Part shown: piece by piece, positions 44,320 through 54,840 of the stretch
Layout of the letters: every line of letters begins with the position of its first letter
Position numbering within the stretch: position 1 is the stretch's first letter
NCBI GenBank assembly: GCA_905221605.1
Contig: CAJNDS010001746.1
Coordinates: forward strand, 339,797-403,796
Reading direction: 5' to 3'
Source: Symbiodinium natans
Taxonomy: Eukaryota; Sar; Dinophyceae; Suessiales; Symbiodiniaceae
Length of the DNA stretch: 64,000 nucleotides
Position numbers and translations under genes: made by a program
The notes under the pieces: model-generated
What the model was told of the DNA's origin: nothing
Database searches by the model: none
What the model saw: only the letters and a program-made list of their open reading frames with translations

Positions 44320-47300
44320 CTCAAGGCATGCTGCCACTTTGGGCCGCAAGATAAATACAAAGCAAGACTTACCAGAAACATACAGAAACAACATGCGCAG
44401 TAGCACCATTGCAACACCAGTAACTACAATCTACGATGCGTGCCCGATATGTCAGGCTGAGATCTTTTATTGTAAGCAGGCCCTAGGTAAGTCGACTTCA
44501 AGAGGCTTCGGGAAAGTACAGGCTTGGCCGCCCGTATCGCTGTTGTCTGTGTCAAAACGCGCTCCCTAGACTCTACCAATCTGCGAAAGCATGCGAATCC
44601 ATGAAGTTCTGTTCGGTGCCATATGCAAATAGATGCTGCTTGGAACCGACGGAGGCGGCTGCGCAGCGTCATCACACAAAAACTATGTATGACTGGGGGG
44701 GAACGTCTGTGGACTGGAAGCAGCCGAATCCCTTAAAAAACATCAGGGCTTGCCAGAAACGCGAACCGGGCGATCCAGAAGTGCTGTCCCAACAAAGTGA
44801 ATCGACAAGAGAGATTGAATGCATCCTGTACTCCTGTACTAAAACGAAGAGAGCCAAATACCGGGTGTTGGTGCTCAAACCCATGCTTCAAAACCCTCAG
44901 CAACATGAGCACTGCGGGGTGAGGATCAGGAGCATTAGCGAGCGTCAGTGAGCATCAGAGGGATCGGGGTTGGGGCCTTTTAAGAAGAACCACGGCATGC
45001 CTGTGCTATTGTTGCTCTCAAACCGGCAAATGTTTCAAAGCCGGCGCAGATACCTCAAGAAATGATAGTGTGAAGCATTCGATCACAAACCATGTCCCCC
45101 CCCCCTTCGTTTATCGCCAAAAATCAATGCCTAATCAAATAGTGTTTCACTGATTTTATCTTCCCGATAGGCGTGCCTGAGTCGATAGAAGCTATGGTGT
45201 TTCGGGTGGTTTAGGGCCTTTTTTTGGTAGCGAGCCCCTCTATGCGTCATTAATTCAGTGGGCGGTCTTTGCGAAGAGCAAAATAGCGACTCAGAGCTCC
45301 GGGAACCAGGAGAAGCACAACAAACACAACAAAGCAGAACACAGACAACCAGCAGCTCGTTGTCGCAGCGGCCAGTTTGAGAAGGTAGCTACGCAATTGG
45401 ATGGTTTAGGGCTTGGGGTCAGTAGATGAGAAGTGCTGATGAGATGGGAGCATCAAAAGGTATCGCGCAACACACAGTATGGCGGAAATTTCAGGCGGCA
45501 GTCTGAGCGAGGTGCTGAAAGAGATGTTCACCGGATGCCCAACAATGTCCTTGACCCCTGCAGCCTGCTGAGAGATTCTGCCTGCGCAGGGCGGGATTGG
45601 CTTAATGCCAGCATTGCTCCCACGGTCTCGAGGACTGTAGCATCAGACGCTGCCACAACCCCATCGGCGATTCTCTCAGAAAGACTTGACATTGCTAATG
45701 TCTTCAGATGACCACCACAGCCTGCGTCGCCGCCTCTGCGCAATATACAAACGTGGGAAAGGGAGACAAACAAAATCAACAAGCTTGCACGGTTGCTTTG
45801 TGGATTCTTTTGCAGTCGATCGAATCACATTGATCAACAGCTTTTGCCCAGGCAGGCAAGACCGGCAAGACCCCGCAGCCAGGCACAAAACAACAATGCC
45901 CTCAAAACTCAGCACAAACCATCATTTGCAATCACTTCAGCTTGTCCATCCTCTCGACATTCATCAAGCAGGGAAGCAATTTCCACTGAGAGGATGGATC
46001 ACAATCATCATCAGTGATTGCAAGGTGTTCTGAAGACTGTATACCTAAAGAGAGTGCCTGATCCCTCACTCGCACCCTTCCCTACTTCTGAGGGCGGCGC
46101 GAGGACGGAACAGCACAAGGGAAGCGCAACTGTGCGACACGTGCGGACAAGCTCATCGGCATGCCGTGGCACATGCCAGCGCGTGCCTGCCCTTGGCGAA
46201 ACTTAAGCAAGGCAACATCTCCGGCTTCCGTACTTGTGAGGGTCCTTCTATTTTTTCCTTTGTGTTGAGTTGAGTCCATACCTGTCCACTCACCATGGAG
46301 ACGACGCAAACAAGTTGATCAAAACATGGCCAACCGTGCTTGGAGTGCAAAGACGGCTGCAGAGGCCCCTTAAGTGCCCTAATATGGTTATAAGCACAGT
46401 TTCTAAGTGCAATAAAACCTAAACTCAAAGCACCACTGTAAACCCCAAACCCCAAGCCCTAAACTCTAAACTTAACTGCTAAAACGCAGGAATCCCAGCA
46501 AGTGAGGTTAGTGGAGTGTTTCTTTTTTGAGTTGGTCGCCTCTTTACTGCGTCAGCAGCCCAGTAGGCCAGTCTTGTGTGGACAACACTCAAGGTGAAAC
46601 AGACATCGACTTAAAGAGTCAAACTGTACAAGCCAGCAAGCATAAAAGAAGTCGTGACAAAGAAGCAACCGCTAGCGCGGCTCTTATTGCAAGACAATTG
46701 AATGCAAGGCCAACACGGTGAGACCAATGCAAACAAGAACCTACCGGCACCAATCACTTGACTCAAGCAATGCTGCGACGTCTGGCACAGACGCGTCCGT
46801 AGAAACAGTTTCCACACAAGTACCAGAGCCGTAGCAAGGGCAGAGCACTTAGTACACCCTTTCAGATTAACAAGAAAGTTGCAAGCACAGGTACGAATGC
46901 GCGGTGCAGGTGTGGCTGCGCAATTTGGAAGCTCCTTGTGTTGCACCAACGCCTGGAGAGTTGGAGCACGCGAGCGGGAAGCGAGCGCTGGGCGGAGCGG
47001 GTTTAGGTTTGGGGGTAAAACAAGATGTTGAAGAAAGTCACCTTACCCTACCTTCTAGTCCCCCTTCCGGTCAGGTGATGCATCGACACAAACCAAGTTA
47101 AGCTGGTGGCAGCTGCTGCAGACAAGCCAGATGAGAAAAGGAAAGTAACAATTTGGAAAGACTTCTCACCTTTCATTGCTGAACATGCAAAAAGCCACAC
47201 AACACGGGGAAACACCTTACTCTGTGTGGAAGAAGACCTTAGCAACCTTGAAGAAGCATCTTTTTTTGTGCTCAAGGTCCAAAAGAAAGAGTGGTAACCT

Positions 47301-47420
47301 CTCCCAAGGGAAGAGCCAGCCACAAGACCCTGTCTTCAACAAATCATGGAATATGGAAAGGTTTTACCTTATCTGGACAAAAGCACAGCTCAAGCATTAA
47401 AGGGGAGTTTTTTCCCTTCT
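44320..47420. other. Unassigned region between dynein and the first retroelement
   Basis: No gene could be recognised. On the minus strand, about 45,560-45,715 reads like a coding exon (SLSERIADGVVAASDATVLE, then GAMLALSQSRPAQAESLSRL) and might be the first dynein exon or part of another gene. Near 46,430-46,480 there are degenerate CCCTAAA-like words resembling telomeric repeat, also seen singly elsewhere. I see no tRNA, rRNA or promoter. The start of dynein transcription probably falls here. Confidence 0.5.
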
Positions 47421-47586
47421 GTGATTTTGTTAGACCAAAAACAGGGTCTATTGTATGTATTTTCAGTGTCATGGTGAATGGCTGTGCAGCAAGCAAAGCT
47501 GCATGGCGGTGTGCATGGCCACTGCAGCAAAGATGACACACACAACTCGCAGCCCTTTGCGAAGTGAGAAAAGGAGCGAATTTACA

Positions 47587-47598
47587 TGGTAGCGGAGC
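47587..47598 (+). promoter_or_regulatory. Primer-binding site of retrotransposon 1
   Basis: TGGTAGCGGAGC, complementary to a tRNA 3' end GCUCCGCUACCA including CCA. The same 12 bases occur at 58,346 upstream of the second element's gag. Plant copia elements use a very similar TGGTATCAGAGC that pairs with initiator methionine tRNA, so that tRNA is the likely primer here (inference). Confidence 0.8.
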
Positions 47599-47861
47599 CA
47601 CAGTGCTCCTAGGGCCCTTGGGAAGGCCCTCGCTCCGTGTGGCCGTGGCCACTGCATAGGCGAACTTTGCTGCGTTGCCTGGGGCTGCTTGCGGAGGCTG
47701 CTGACGCTGGCTGCTAGCGGCGGTGGTGGCGAGGCCCGAGATTTTCCACTACAACCAGGACCTGGACTCTTGAAGAGCGTGTTCGTTGGGACGGTTAGTG
47801 CTGCAAGCGCCAGGCCAGGGCAGTTGCCCCGCCCGCGCCGAGTAGCTGAAACTGTGGAGCC

Positions 47862-49241
47862 ATGGCACAGGCTCGAGCTGTGTCTGATGCGGCGCAGGCC
47901 GCGGCTCAGGCCACACAGGCTGCTGAAGCTGTGATGGCAAGCGCCAGTGAGGCGCGAAGGATGGACGCCTTGTCCCGCTTCATTCAGAAGCCAGACATGT
48001 GTCGTCCGGACACGCGGGAGCAAGAGATCGACCAATGGACGGATTGGCGACACATCATGCGGAACTATCTGGGCGTGATCGATGTTAACTACCTGACCGA
48101 GATCGACGCCGTGGAGGCCGCGACGAACGTGGAAGCTACCTTGGACGCCGCTCAGTACCCTGAGACGGCGTGGAGGTCTCGGGAGCTCTATGCCATCTTG
48201 GGCTCGTTCATTCGAGGACGGCCGCTGAAGCTGCTACGCAACGTCCCCTCTTCGAACGGCTACGAGGCCTGGCGGCAGCTCATGCTGGAAATGCAGCCCC
48301 AAACCCGGCAGCGGCAGCTCGCCCTCATGACCCAGCTCAATTCGACGACGTTCGACATGAAGAAGTCCCTCAACGAGCAGCTGGGAAAGTATGACGAGGT
48401 GGTCCGCGAGTACGAAAGGATAAGTGGCAGCATTGACCCTGAGGATCTCAAGGTGAGCACCCTGGTGAACGCAGCCCCTCCGGCCCTTCAAGTCCAACTC
48501 CACATGTCTTTGACTGCGACGACCACCTACAATGAGCTGAAGGAGAAGGTCCTCGCTTACGAGCGCTCGACCACCAAGTGGCAGGCCGCTTCTGGACTTC
48601 AGTTCCCAGCTGCGGTGGCCAACGACACCTCGATGCCCATGGAGGTCGATGCGGTGATTTGGGGTGGCAAAGACAAGGGTCGAGGACGCGGCGGCAAGGA
48701 CAAGGACAAGACCAAAGGCAAAGGCAAGGACGCCTCAAAGGGCAAGGCAAAGGGAAAAGACAAGCCGAAGGGTGGCAAGCCTTCTTCCAAGACGGGAGGA
48801 CGCACCAAAGCAGCTTGCCACACCTGCGGGAAAACTGGGCATTTTGCCCGCGATTGCTGGCACAACAAGGGCGGCGGCAAGGGGGTTAACCAAGTCCAGG
48901 AGGAGCATGCTTCCCCGACTTCAACAACGAGCGCTTCTTCGCAACAACCAGTTACAGCCGCAGCTGCTTCAGCTGTGCGGCGCGTTCGGATGACAACGCC
49001 CCCAATGGCCGCCAGGACCGAGATCTTCGATATTTCCGAGGACACGATCATGGACTTTGCCCTCGAGCCCTACCATATCTTCATGATCTTGGCCGCGCCT
49101 GCCGCCACAGAGGAGCCCGAGCTCATCATCTTGGACTTCGGCGCTGACGCAAGCATGGTGCCTTATGCCTTCGCAGACCGTGGCACGCCAGTGGGAGGAA
49201 CCCCCGCCGGCCCTTCAGGATGCCCAAGGAAACCGCATTGA
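47862..49241 (+). CDS. Gag and protease remnant of copia-type element 1
   Basis: 459 codons from the ATG at 47,862. An alanine-rich start is followed by a capsid-like region with QWTDWRHIMRNYL and LRNVPSSNGYEAWRQLMLEM, which aligns with the Gag of the second element. A basic Lys/Gly linker and one CCHC zinc knuckle (CHTCGKTGHFARDC, residues 319-332) follow, then the protease start LIILDFGADASMVP at residue 425, where the usual catalytic D-S-G reads D-F-G. The frame then ends; the protease flap sequence (ALQDAQGNRI) continues in another frame around 49,210-49,250. Gag packages element RNA; the protease is probably dead. Confidence 0.88.
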   Translation: MAQARAVSDAAQAAAQATQAAEAVMASASEARRMDALSRFIQKPDMCRPDTREQEIDQWTDWRHIMRNYLGVIDVNYLTEIDAVEAATNVEATLDAAQYPETAWRSRELYAILGSFIRGRPLKLLRNVPSSNGYEAWRQLMLEMQPQTRQRQLALMTQLNSTTFDMKKSLNEQLGKYDEVVREYERISGSIDPEDLKVSTLVNAAPPALQVQLHMSLTATTTYNELKEKVLAYERSTTKWQAASGLQFPAAVANDTSMPMEVDAVIWGGKDKGRGRGGKDKDKTKGKGKDASKGKAKGKDKPKGGKPSSKTGGRTKAACHTCGKTGHFARDCWHNKGGGKGVNQVQEEHASPTSTTSASSQQPVTAAAASAVRRVRMTTPPMAARTEIFDISEDTIMDFALEPYHIFMILAAPAATEEPELIILDFGADASMVPYAFADRGTPVGGTPAGPSGCPRKPH

Positions 49242-49268
49242 TACCGGCACGCACAAGAAGTTCGATTT

Positions 49269-50900
49269 TTGTTTTCAAGGCCTGGACGCTCTTTTGCTGT
49301 GAGAGAGCAGTGCGTGGTCGGGAATGTGCAGGCGCCCCTCCTGGCCATCGGCAAGCTTCTTCGTCGAGGATGGCAGCTTATCAACGACGGCGAGGTAAAG
49401 CTCCAGGAGCCCTTCGGCCGAACCACGCCGGTGGGATTTCGGCACAACAGCTTGGCGTTGCGTGGGCACATTCGAGCGGTCCTTCTGGAAGAAGGGTCAG
49501 TGAATGCTTTGACAGAAGCCCCTCGCAGCCTTCCGCCGAGCCCGCCAATCATCGAGCTCCCCCTGGAACTCAAGAGCATCCTAGGACAGGAGGGCATGCA
49601 TGGGCTGGCTGGGGGCGTGAAGGCTCACTTTAAGGATTCCGCCAACAGGCTCATGGATGGCCGTGACTGGTATGATGCTGACATGTCTCGCGCCAGGACC
49701 ACTCTGCTGCAGACTGTGAAGGGCAATTGGGTTCAAGTCGAGAATTCGGCGGATTACTCCTATGAGGCGAACCCGTTCAGCGTGATCAGCAATACGGGTG
49801 TGCCAAGGCTGATGGACAGTTTTGGCGAGGGCTACTTCGATGGGAAAGGCATGGCGCCCAAGCCCAGCACGAGGTTCGTCGTGGACCCCGAGGAGGAGAA
49901 GTTAAGCTTCTTGGCTGAGGCCGCGGAGGCTCCAGCCCCTGCTCTCATGCCGAGTGGTGGCTCGCAGGCCAACGTTGAGATTGAGATGGACGATGAGACC
50001 GAGAATCCTTACTTGGAAGAGTTGGCGTCGGGCCATGCTGTGGAGGAGAGCCAGAAGGCTCTTGCGCGAAGGCCCATTCCAGTGGCTGAACCACCCGCAG
50101 TGCCAAGCGAGGCCGAGGTGAAGCAGCACCGGCTGACACATATTCCATTCGCAGCGTGGTGCTCCGCCTGCGTGAAGACACGGTCCCGTGGAGACAAGCA
50201 TGGCACTCGCAAGGAGGTGGATCGCACCCCCGTGGTACAAGTTGACTTCTTCTTCACCAGCGTGGACCCTGACGGACGCCCCAAGGACACCGAAGCCGAG
50301 GAGCACACTTGCAGCATGGTAGGCATCGACGTTGACACCCGCATGATCTTGGCAGTGCCTGGTCCGAACAAGGGTGGAGGAGCCCTCAAGCGCTATGTGG
50401 AGGAGCTGGTTCGCTTCACTATCTCCTTGCACAACGAGGCCACAATCATCATTCAATCGGACGGGGAGCCAGCAATAAAGGCTGTGGTCCGCGCCACCAC
50501 GGATGCAAGGGCCCGGCTTGGGAAGCGCACTACACAGCGCACCACACCGGTGGGAGACCACCAGGCGAATGGCGCGGCGGAGCGCGCAGTGCAGACCGTG
50601 CGGCGCTTGGGCAACACCTTGGTGGAGGCCGTGGAGGAGATCCATGGCAAGCTGCCTGTTGGGGCAGACCTGCGAGTGTGGGCGCAAGCCCACGCCGCCT
50701 TCCTTTACAATCGGTTCCACGTGTGCCCACACATGCAGCTCACCCCGTTTGAGGCCGCCTTTGGTGGCAAGCCCTTCGATGGCAAGTTGTGCATGAGCCT
50801 ACTGCCAAACCGCGCAAGATTTCCCGCTGACTGGCGCGCCCACCACTTGGAGCCTTGTGACGTTTCGGACCTTCCTCATGAATCACATAGGGTCCCTTAA
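49269..50900 (+). CDS. Protease end and integrase of copia-type element 1
   Basis: 543 codons, in the same frame as gag but separated from it by a short out-of-frame stretch. The start GNVQAPLLAIGKLLRRGW is the C-terminal part of a copia protease. HRLTHIPFAAWCSAC (from residue 287) is the HHCC-like pre-integrase zinc motif. The integrase core has Asp 326 (VDFFF), Asp 398 (QSDGEPA) and Glu 438 (GAAERAVQ). It ends with FEAAFGGKPFDGKLC and then loses similarity. The integrase triad is intact although the element as a whole is broken. The first ATG is arbitrary, since the true polyprotein began upstream. Confidence 0.88.
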   Translation: MFSRPGRSFAVREQCVVGNVQAPLLAIGKLLRRGWQLINDGEVKLQEPFGRTTPVGFRHNSLALRGHIRAVLLEEGSVNALTEAPRSLPPSPPIIELPLELKSILGQEGMHGLAGGVKAHFKDSANRLMDGRDWYDADMSRARTTLLQTVKGNWVQVENSADYSYEANPFSVISNTGVPRLMDSFGEGYFDGKGMAPKPSTRFVVDPEEEKLSFLAEAAEAPAPALMPSGGSQANVEIEMDDETENPYLEELASGHAVEESQKALARRPIPVAEPPAVPSEAEVKQHRLTHIPFAAWCSACVKTRSRGDKHGTRKEVDRTPVVQVDFFFTSVDPDGRPKDTEAEEHTCSMVGIDVDTRMILAVPGPNKGGGALKRYVEELVRFTISLHNEATIIIQSDGEPAIKAVVRATTDARARLGKRTTQRTTPVGDHQANGAAERAVQTVRRLGNTLVEAVEEIHGKLPVGADLRVWAQAHAAFLYNRFHVCPHMQLTPFEAAFGGKPFDGKLCMSLLPNRARFPADWRAHHLEPCDVSDLPHESHRVP

Positions 50901-52104
50901 ACGCTTCTTCGGCGCTATCACCACGGCTTGCTCCACTGGCCCCACATTTGGGATAGGTGTCTTTGTGACTTGTCGGGCTTCTGGATTCCTGTTTAGTAGC
51001 GAGGCAGGGTTTGCCCGAGCCACCTCCTCCTTCACGAGAGGACTTGGGGCTTTGGTTTTCGTGGCACCGCACTACTCTGATGGTATAGGTGCATGCTTCC
51101 AAATGGCGGCCTGCGCAACCGGAGGCCTGATTGAATGCGCGGAATATGTGCGCACACAAGCCAGCTTGTGGAGCATGGATGGCCCTGGCGTTGCAAAGGC
51201 ATTACACAAGCAAGCCTTCCGAGAACGGACAGTAGCCAGCATCGTGCTGCCTGCGGAACGCAAAGTAGGGCTGGACCTCTTTGAAGCCCCACCCCTGCAT
51301 CAAGCGTGGGCCTTGAAGGCCACCTGGGGAGATAAGCGGGAAGTTCTTTACCGCACACTTAAGCAAGAAGGATGGGGGAGCCCCTCTTTCACTTCCAACT
51401 CCTACTCGGGCACCATTGCTAGTCTGCAAACGCGCGGCTTCGTCCTGGAGCCCTTGCCCAATGCTGTGTATTGTGTCCCCTTCCAGCCGGTGAGGGAAGG
51501 AGATGGGGTCGCCCAGTACCTCACCTGCTTGCTAGGGGATACCAGCATTTCCTGGAATGGCCCGACACTACTGCTCGGATGGCTGTGTTCGTGTGCTGCC
51601 CTTGGAAAGCCTACTTGCCTCGCCCCGTGGCGACAACGCGGGTGTGAACAAGGTCCAAACCTTGCCGGAGGTGTACAGTGTCTCTTCCGGCGCGGAGCCT
51701 GTGTCTCCCGCATCGATGGAGGACCTGGCAGAGGAAGCGGACGAATGCACGATTGGCGTTTCTTTGAACTGCGAACTACTGACCTTGCGGCCTTGCAAGA
51801 AGTTGATGTTGCTGCTCCTTTTCGGCTGCCGGTCATTGACGATGAGCATTGGAAAGGGCTCAGCACAACACCTACTAAGCATGGACCCAACGTTCCCGGA
51901 ATGCGTGGTATGATGCTGCCACTGCTCATTGGGCTGCCCTCAAGGGGCTCGCAAGATCCAAGCATCCAACTGAGCAGCAACTCAACAGCTTCTGGTTCAA
52001 GCTGTACTGCCATGGCACTCCCAAGGAGCCCGAGCCCTCGGCCCTCGCTGCCGCGCTTATGGACGCCATCCGGACGATGTGGCATGCAGCCCAAGCCTCC
52101 ATGA
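50857..52104 (+). CDS. Unassigned ORF of 415 codons after element 1
   Basis: I do not recognise this product. It overlaps the last 44 bases of the integrase ORF in another frame and is rich in Gly, Ala, Ser and Pro; it has no metal-binding cluster, P-loop or reverse-transcriptase motif. Residues near 150-190 (ERTVASIVLPAERKVGLDLF) have some compositional order, the last third is low-complexity. A further short ORF continues at 52,059-52,301. It may be the decayed remainder of element 1 or another inserted element, or an open frame by chance in GC-rich DNA. Confidence 0.3.
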   Translation: MTFRTFLMNHIGSLKRFFGAITTACSTGPTFGIGVFVTCRASGFLFSSEAGFARATSSFTRGLGALVFVAPHYSDGIGACFQMAACATGGLIECAEYVRTQASLWSMDGPGVAKALHKQAFRERTVASIVLPAERKVGLDLFEAPPLHQAWALKATWGDKREVLYRTLKQEGWGSPSFTSNSYSGTIASLQTRGFVLEPLPNAVYCVPFQPVREGDGVAQYLTCLLGDTSISWNGPTLLLGWLCSCAALGKPTCLAPWRQRGCEQGPNLAGGVQCLFRRGACVSRIDGGPGRGSGRMHDWRFFELRTTDLAALQEVDVAAPFRLPVIDDEHWKGLSTTPTKHGPNVPGMRGMMLPLLIGLPSRGSQDPSIQLSSNSTASGSSCTAMALPRSPSPRPSLPRLWTPSGRCGMQPKPP

Positions 52105-52349
52105 AACGGCACGTAGGGGGCTCCATCCCAACTGGCATCCCTGAGTGGGGGGTTAGCGAGGAGGAGTTGCCACAGTTATGCGTCAGGCCTCGTGATGCCG
52201 CCAGTGACGAGGATTCGACAGTGACGAGGAGAAGACGGGCCCATACTGTCTCTGCAGGCTACCGCCCACGACGCCCTAACTGGGAAGGCCCTTGGCAATA
52301 ACCCCTCACACCCACCTGATTGCATGGGTGGGACCACTGGACTGTATGA

Positions 52350-53850
52350 TCTGAATCGGTAGCTGCCGCTACTCAATGGCTTCCGTCCTGGGAGCCTCCA
52401 AGGAGCCTGCTGCTCTTGGCTGCGGCTCGCGGCTGCCCCACTGGCTGCCCACCATGGGGAGCCCTGGGCTGGTCTGCAGTGCTCACTTGTAAGTCCCCAG
52501 TAGCTGACCACCATGGGGCGCACGGACGCTTGTAATAGGAAGTTTCCATGGCACCCCAACCTGCCTCGGCGAATGTGGTGAGGTGTACAACTTCTAGGCG
52601 CTTGAGCCCTCGGCCCTTGTTGTTGACCCGGCCGTCTCCTCTTGCCTTGCGGAGGGAAGTATTCGTGCCACATAGGCAAACCCTGAGGTCCACTGCTCTG
52701 CTATGTACAAGGACTGGTGTTTCCCCCAGTGGAATCGGTCGCTACTGATGCGCATTGACCTCCCTTCTGGCTGGTTGATGCAACTTGTCGGGACGGGGAC
52801 ATCCATCTAAATGGGCACTGCGGTGAGCCTCATGGAGCGGAGAGCCTCTCGCTCGGGGCTGCTCCACTGGCTGACCTCCATGGACTAGTCTGGGCTGGTC
52901 TTGCCTTGATTGTTCGTCGTGTTATGTCCAAGGTAAGACTGCCCAGTCTTCCTCTCCTCTGCCCCCGTCAGCCGGGTCGGTTGCTCCATTTCATTGCTAT
53001 GGCCTTGCGTACACTCTTCGGCCTTGAGACCCAACAGCCGCCAACCCTGGTTGCCCCGCTGCTCATCGCTGGACGAGACGACACGTGTTTCACGTGATGT
53101 CACGGCAATGTGACCCGCCCTTCTGTAATATCTCGGCTGAGTGCCGACTCTGGAAAGACCAATACTGCGGTGCTCTCTTCCAGACTGTGGGCGCTTTTAT
53201 GTGGAGAATATACCCACTGCCATGGCAGGGAGCCATTGAGCACCTGTACACTAACCTGGCCTTCAAGAGGGTCCTCCTTGTCTGTGCTTGGCTTGCGGCG
53301 GCACAGCTGTTTCGCCGCTTGCTTGGCTGTAACCTGATGGCTCTGATTGGATCAACGCAGTCTCACTATGGAGATCCTTGCGCTTTGGCACGCAAATGTG
53401 ATGTGAGCCCTCCCATCTCCTTACCGACGTATCTCGTGGGTCAGGGTTTGGAGGGACCTGATGCAAACTGATGCGCAGGCCAACGCAAAAGCTGTGTGGC
53501 CTTGTGTGCGATGTCTTGACAGGGGGTCTTCGGTCGCCACTTTAAACTCTGTGCTTTTAAGGGTTTGGCAACGTGCTGATGACGCTCACGGTGGAATCGG
53601 TAGCTATAGCTACTCACGCTGTCAAGGCTTGGCCTCCCCTCTGGCCGTCTGATGAGACTTTGCTTGTGCGCGGACATCTTTCCAGGTGAGCGCAGCTGCA
53701 AGCCAGGGTGAGCGGAGGACCTTTTGCTCGGGGCTGCTCCACTGGCTGACCACCATGGAGTGCCCTGGCCGGTCTTGCTTTGATAGTTCTTGCTGTTAAG
53801 TCCCCACTGGCTGACCACCATGGGGCATACGCACGTCTTTCCTCTCCCTT
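52350..53850. repeat. Diverged repeats of several hundred bp
   Basis: At least three related copies. Shared words are GGAATCGGTAGCT.. (52,350, 52,729, 53,594), GGGCTGCTCCACTGGCTGAC (52,856 and 53,731, with a variant near 52,436), and a GGTCTTGC.TTGAT.GTTC.. TGTTA.GTCC segment (52,890 and 53,772), each close to CCACCATGG. Spacing is about 380 and 860 bp, so the units are unequal or partly deleted. No coding content was recognised. Confidence 0.65.
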
Positions 53851-53859
53851 GGGGAGTCT

Positions 53860-54840
53860 GACCTGCAACATCCCGTTTGCCACTGTGGGTCCGTTATCTG
53901 TCCTTGACGACGGGTACGGGATCCTGACTATCGAGTGATGACCTCGGTTCGATTCGAATGATGTCGCACCAGTTGCTACATGATGGTGGTTTTGAGAATC
54001 TGGCAGTGTCGCATTTTGCGATTCCCCGCATGCTCTGTGCTATATGATTGCACCGGGACTTCAATGACGACTTCGAGTACTGAGTGCGTGGGGTTACCTA
54101 GTAGTTCTGCGCCTTTGCTTGCTTTGTTTCTTCTGTTTCTTTGGTTCTTGGGTGGTTGCGTGGTGTGTTTGGTGGTTTCAGCGCGCTGACTTCGTTTCAC
54201 CTGTTATGTCGAGCCCAACAAGACCGGCCTACTGCGCTACTGATGTAGTAAAGAGGCGTCAGTCCAAAAAAAAAAATTCCGGGAGCCCGCAAACCATCGC
54301 TACACGATGACAATGTCCCACGGTTTGCCGTGGACGGCAGCCATGGGTGTAGGCGAGTGTGGGGAGATAACCCCGGGAGACTTCACGGACGGCGACTTCC
54401 CGTCGTACGGGTTCAGCGGCCGAGGGGTCTGCAACGACTCCGGCTTTGAAGGCATCAAAGCCTCAATCTCCAAGGTGGCTGCAAGAGCCAAAGGAAGGGA
54501 CGTCATCTTCTCGATGGAAGGGCTCCTGCAGGAGAACACGCCCCAGGTGGAGGGGGGCATGCCGGCACTGAATGCTGCCTGCCGAGATGCAGGCAGCGCG
54601 CGGTCAGGGGACCACCTGCTTTTGAGTCCCACCTGTGCAGTTTTGAGGGCCGTATCCGTAGCCTGGCCAATCTGAGCCAAGAGCTGAAACATTGAGCCTT
54701 GATATGAGCTCGTCGGGAGCGATAAAAGAGTGTTCCGTACCGACAGGGTGAGTGAACTTTTGCTTTGTCATCATGTTCGCAACAGGGATTTTGTTTTCTT
54801 CACATGTTTCTTTTGATGCGGGTATCGGGAAGCTTTGGGT
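53860..54840. other. Unassigned stretch before the recombinase element
   Basis: An ORF of 122 codons at 54,307-54,675 (plus strand) matches nothing I know. The stretch may be the 5' part of the following recombinase element. There is an A-run at 54,268-54,278. No RNA gene or promoter was seen. Confidence 0.35.

Larger units (their letters stand above)
47428..50900 (+). mobile_element. Copia-type LTR retrotransposon 1, decayed, no reverse transcriptase seen
   Basis: Candidate 5' LTR end TTTACA at 47,586 is directly followed by a primer-binding site at 47,587-47,598. If the LTR starts at TGTTAGACC (47,428) it would be 159 bp, but no 3' copy is in the window to test this. Gag with a zinc knuckle, a protease remnant, a pre-integrase zinc motif and an integrase core follow. 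The order protease-integrase is that of Ty1/copia. The element breaks off at about 50,900, right after the integrase, into unrelated sequence; no reverse transcriptase or RNase H is recognisable. Confidence 0.85.

Noticed and set aside
46430..46480. Telomeric repeat
   Set aside because: CCCTAAA-like words are few and imperfect and also occur singly at 250, 2,370, 11,690 and 45,400.
44320..47420. tRNA, 5S rRNA or snRNA genes
   Set aside because: No cloverleaf with conserved box sequences or snRNA signature could be found by eye; a tRNAscan or Infernal run would settle it.
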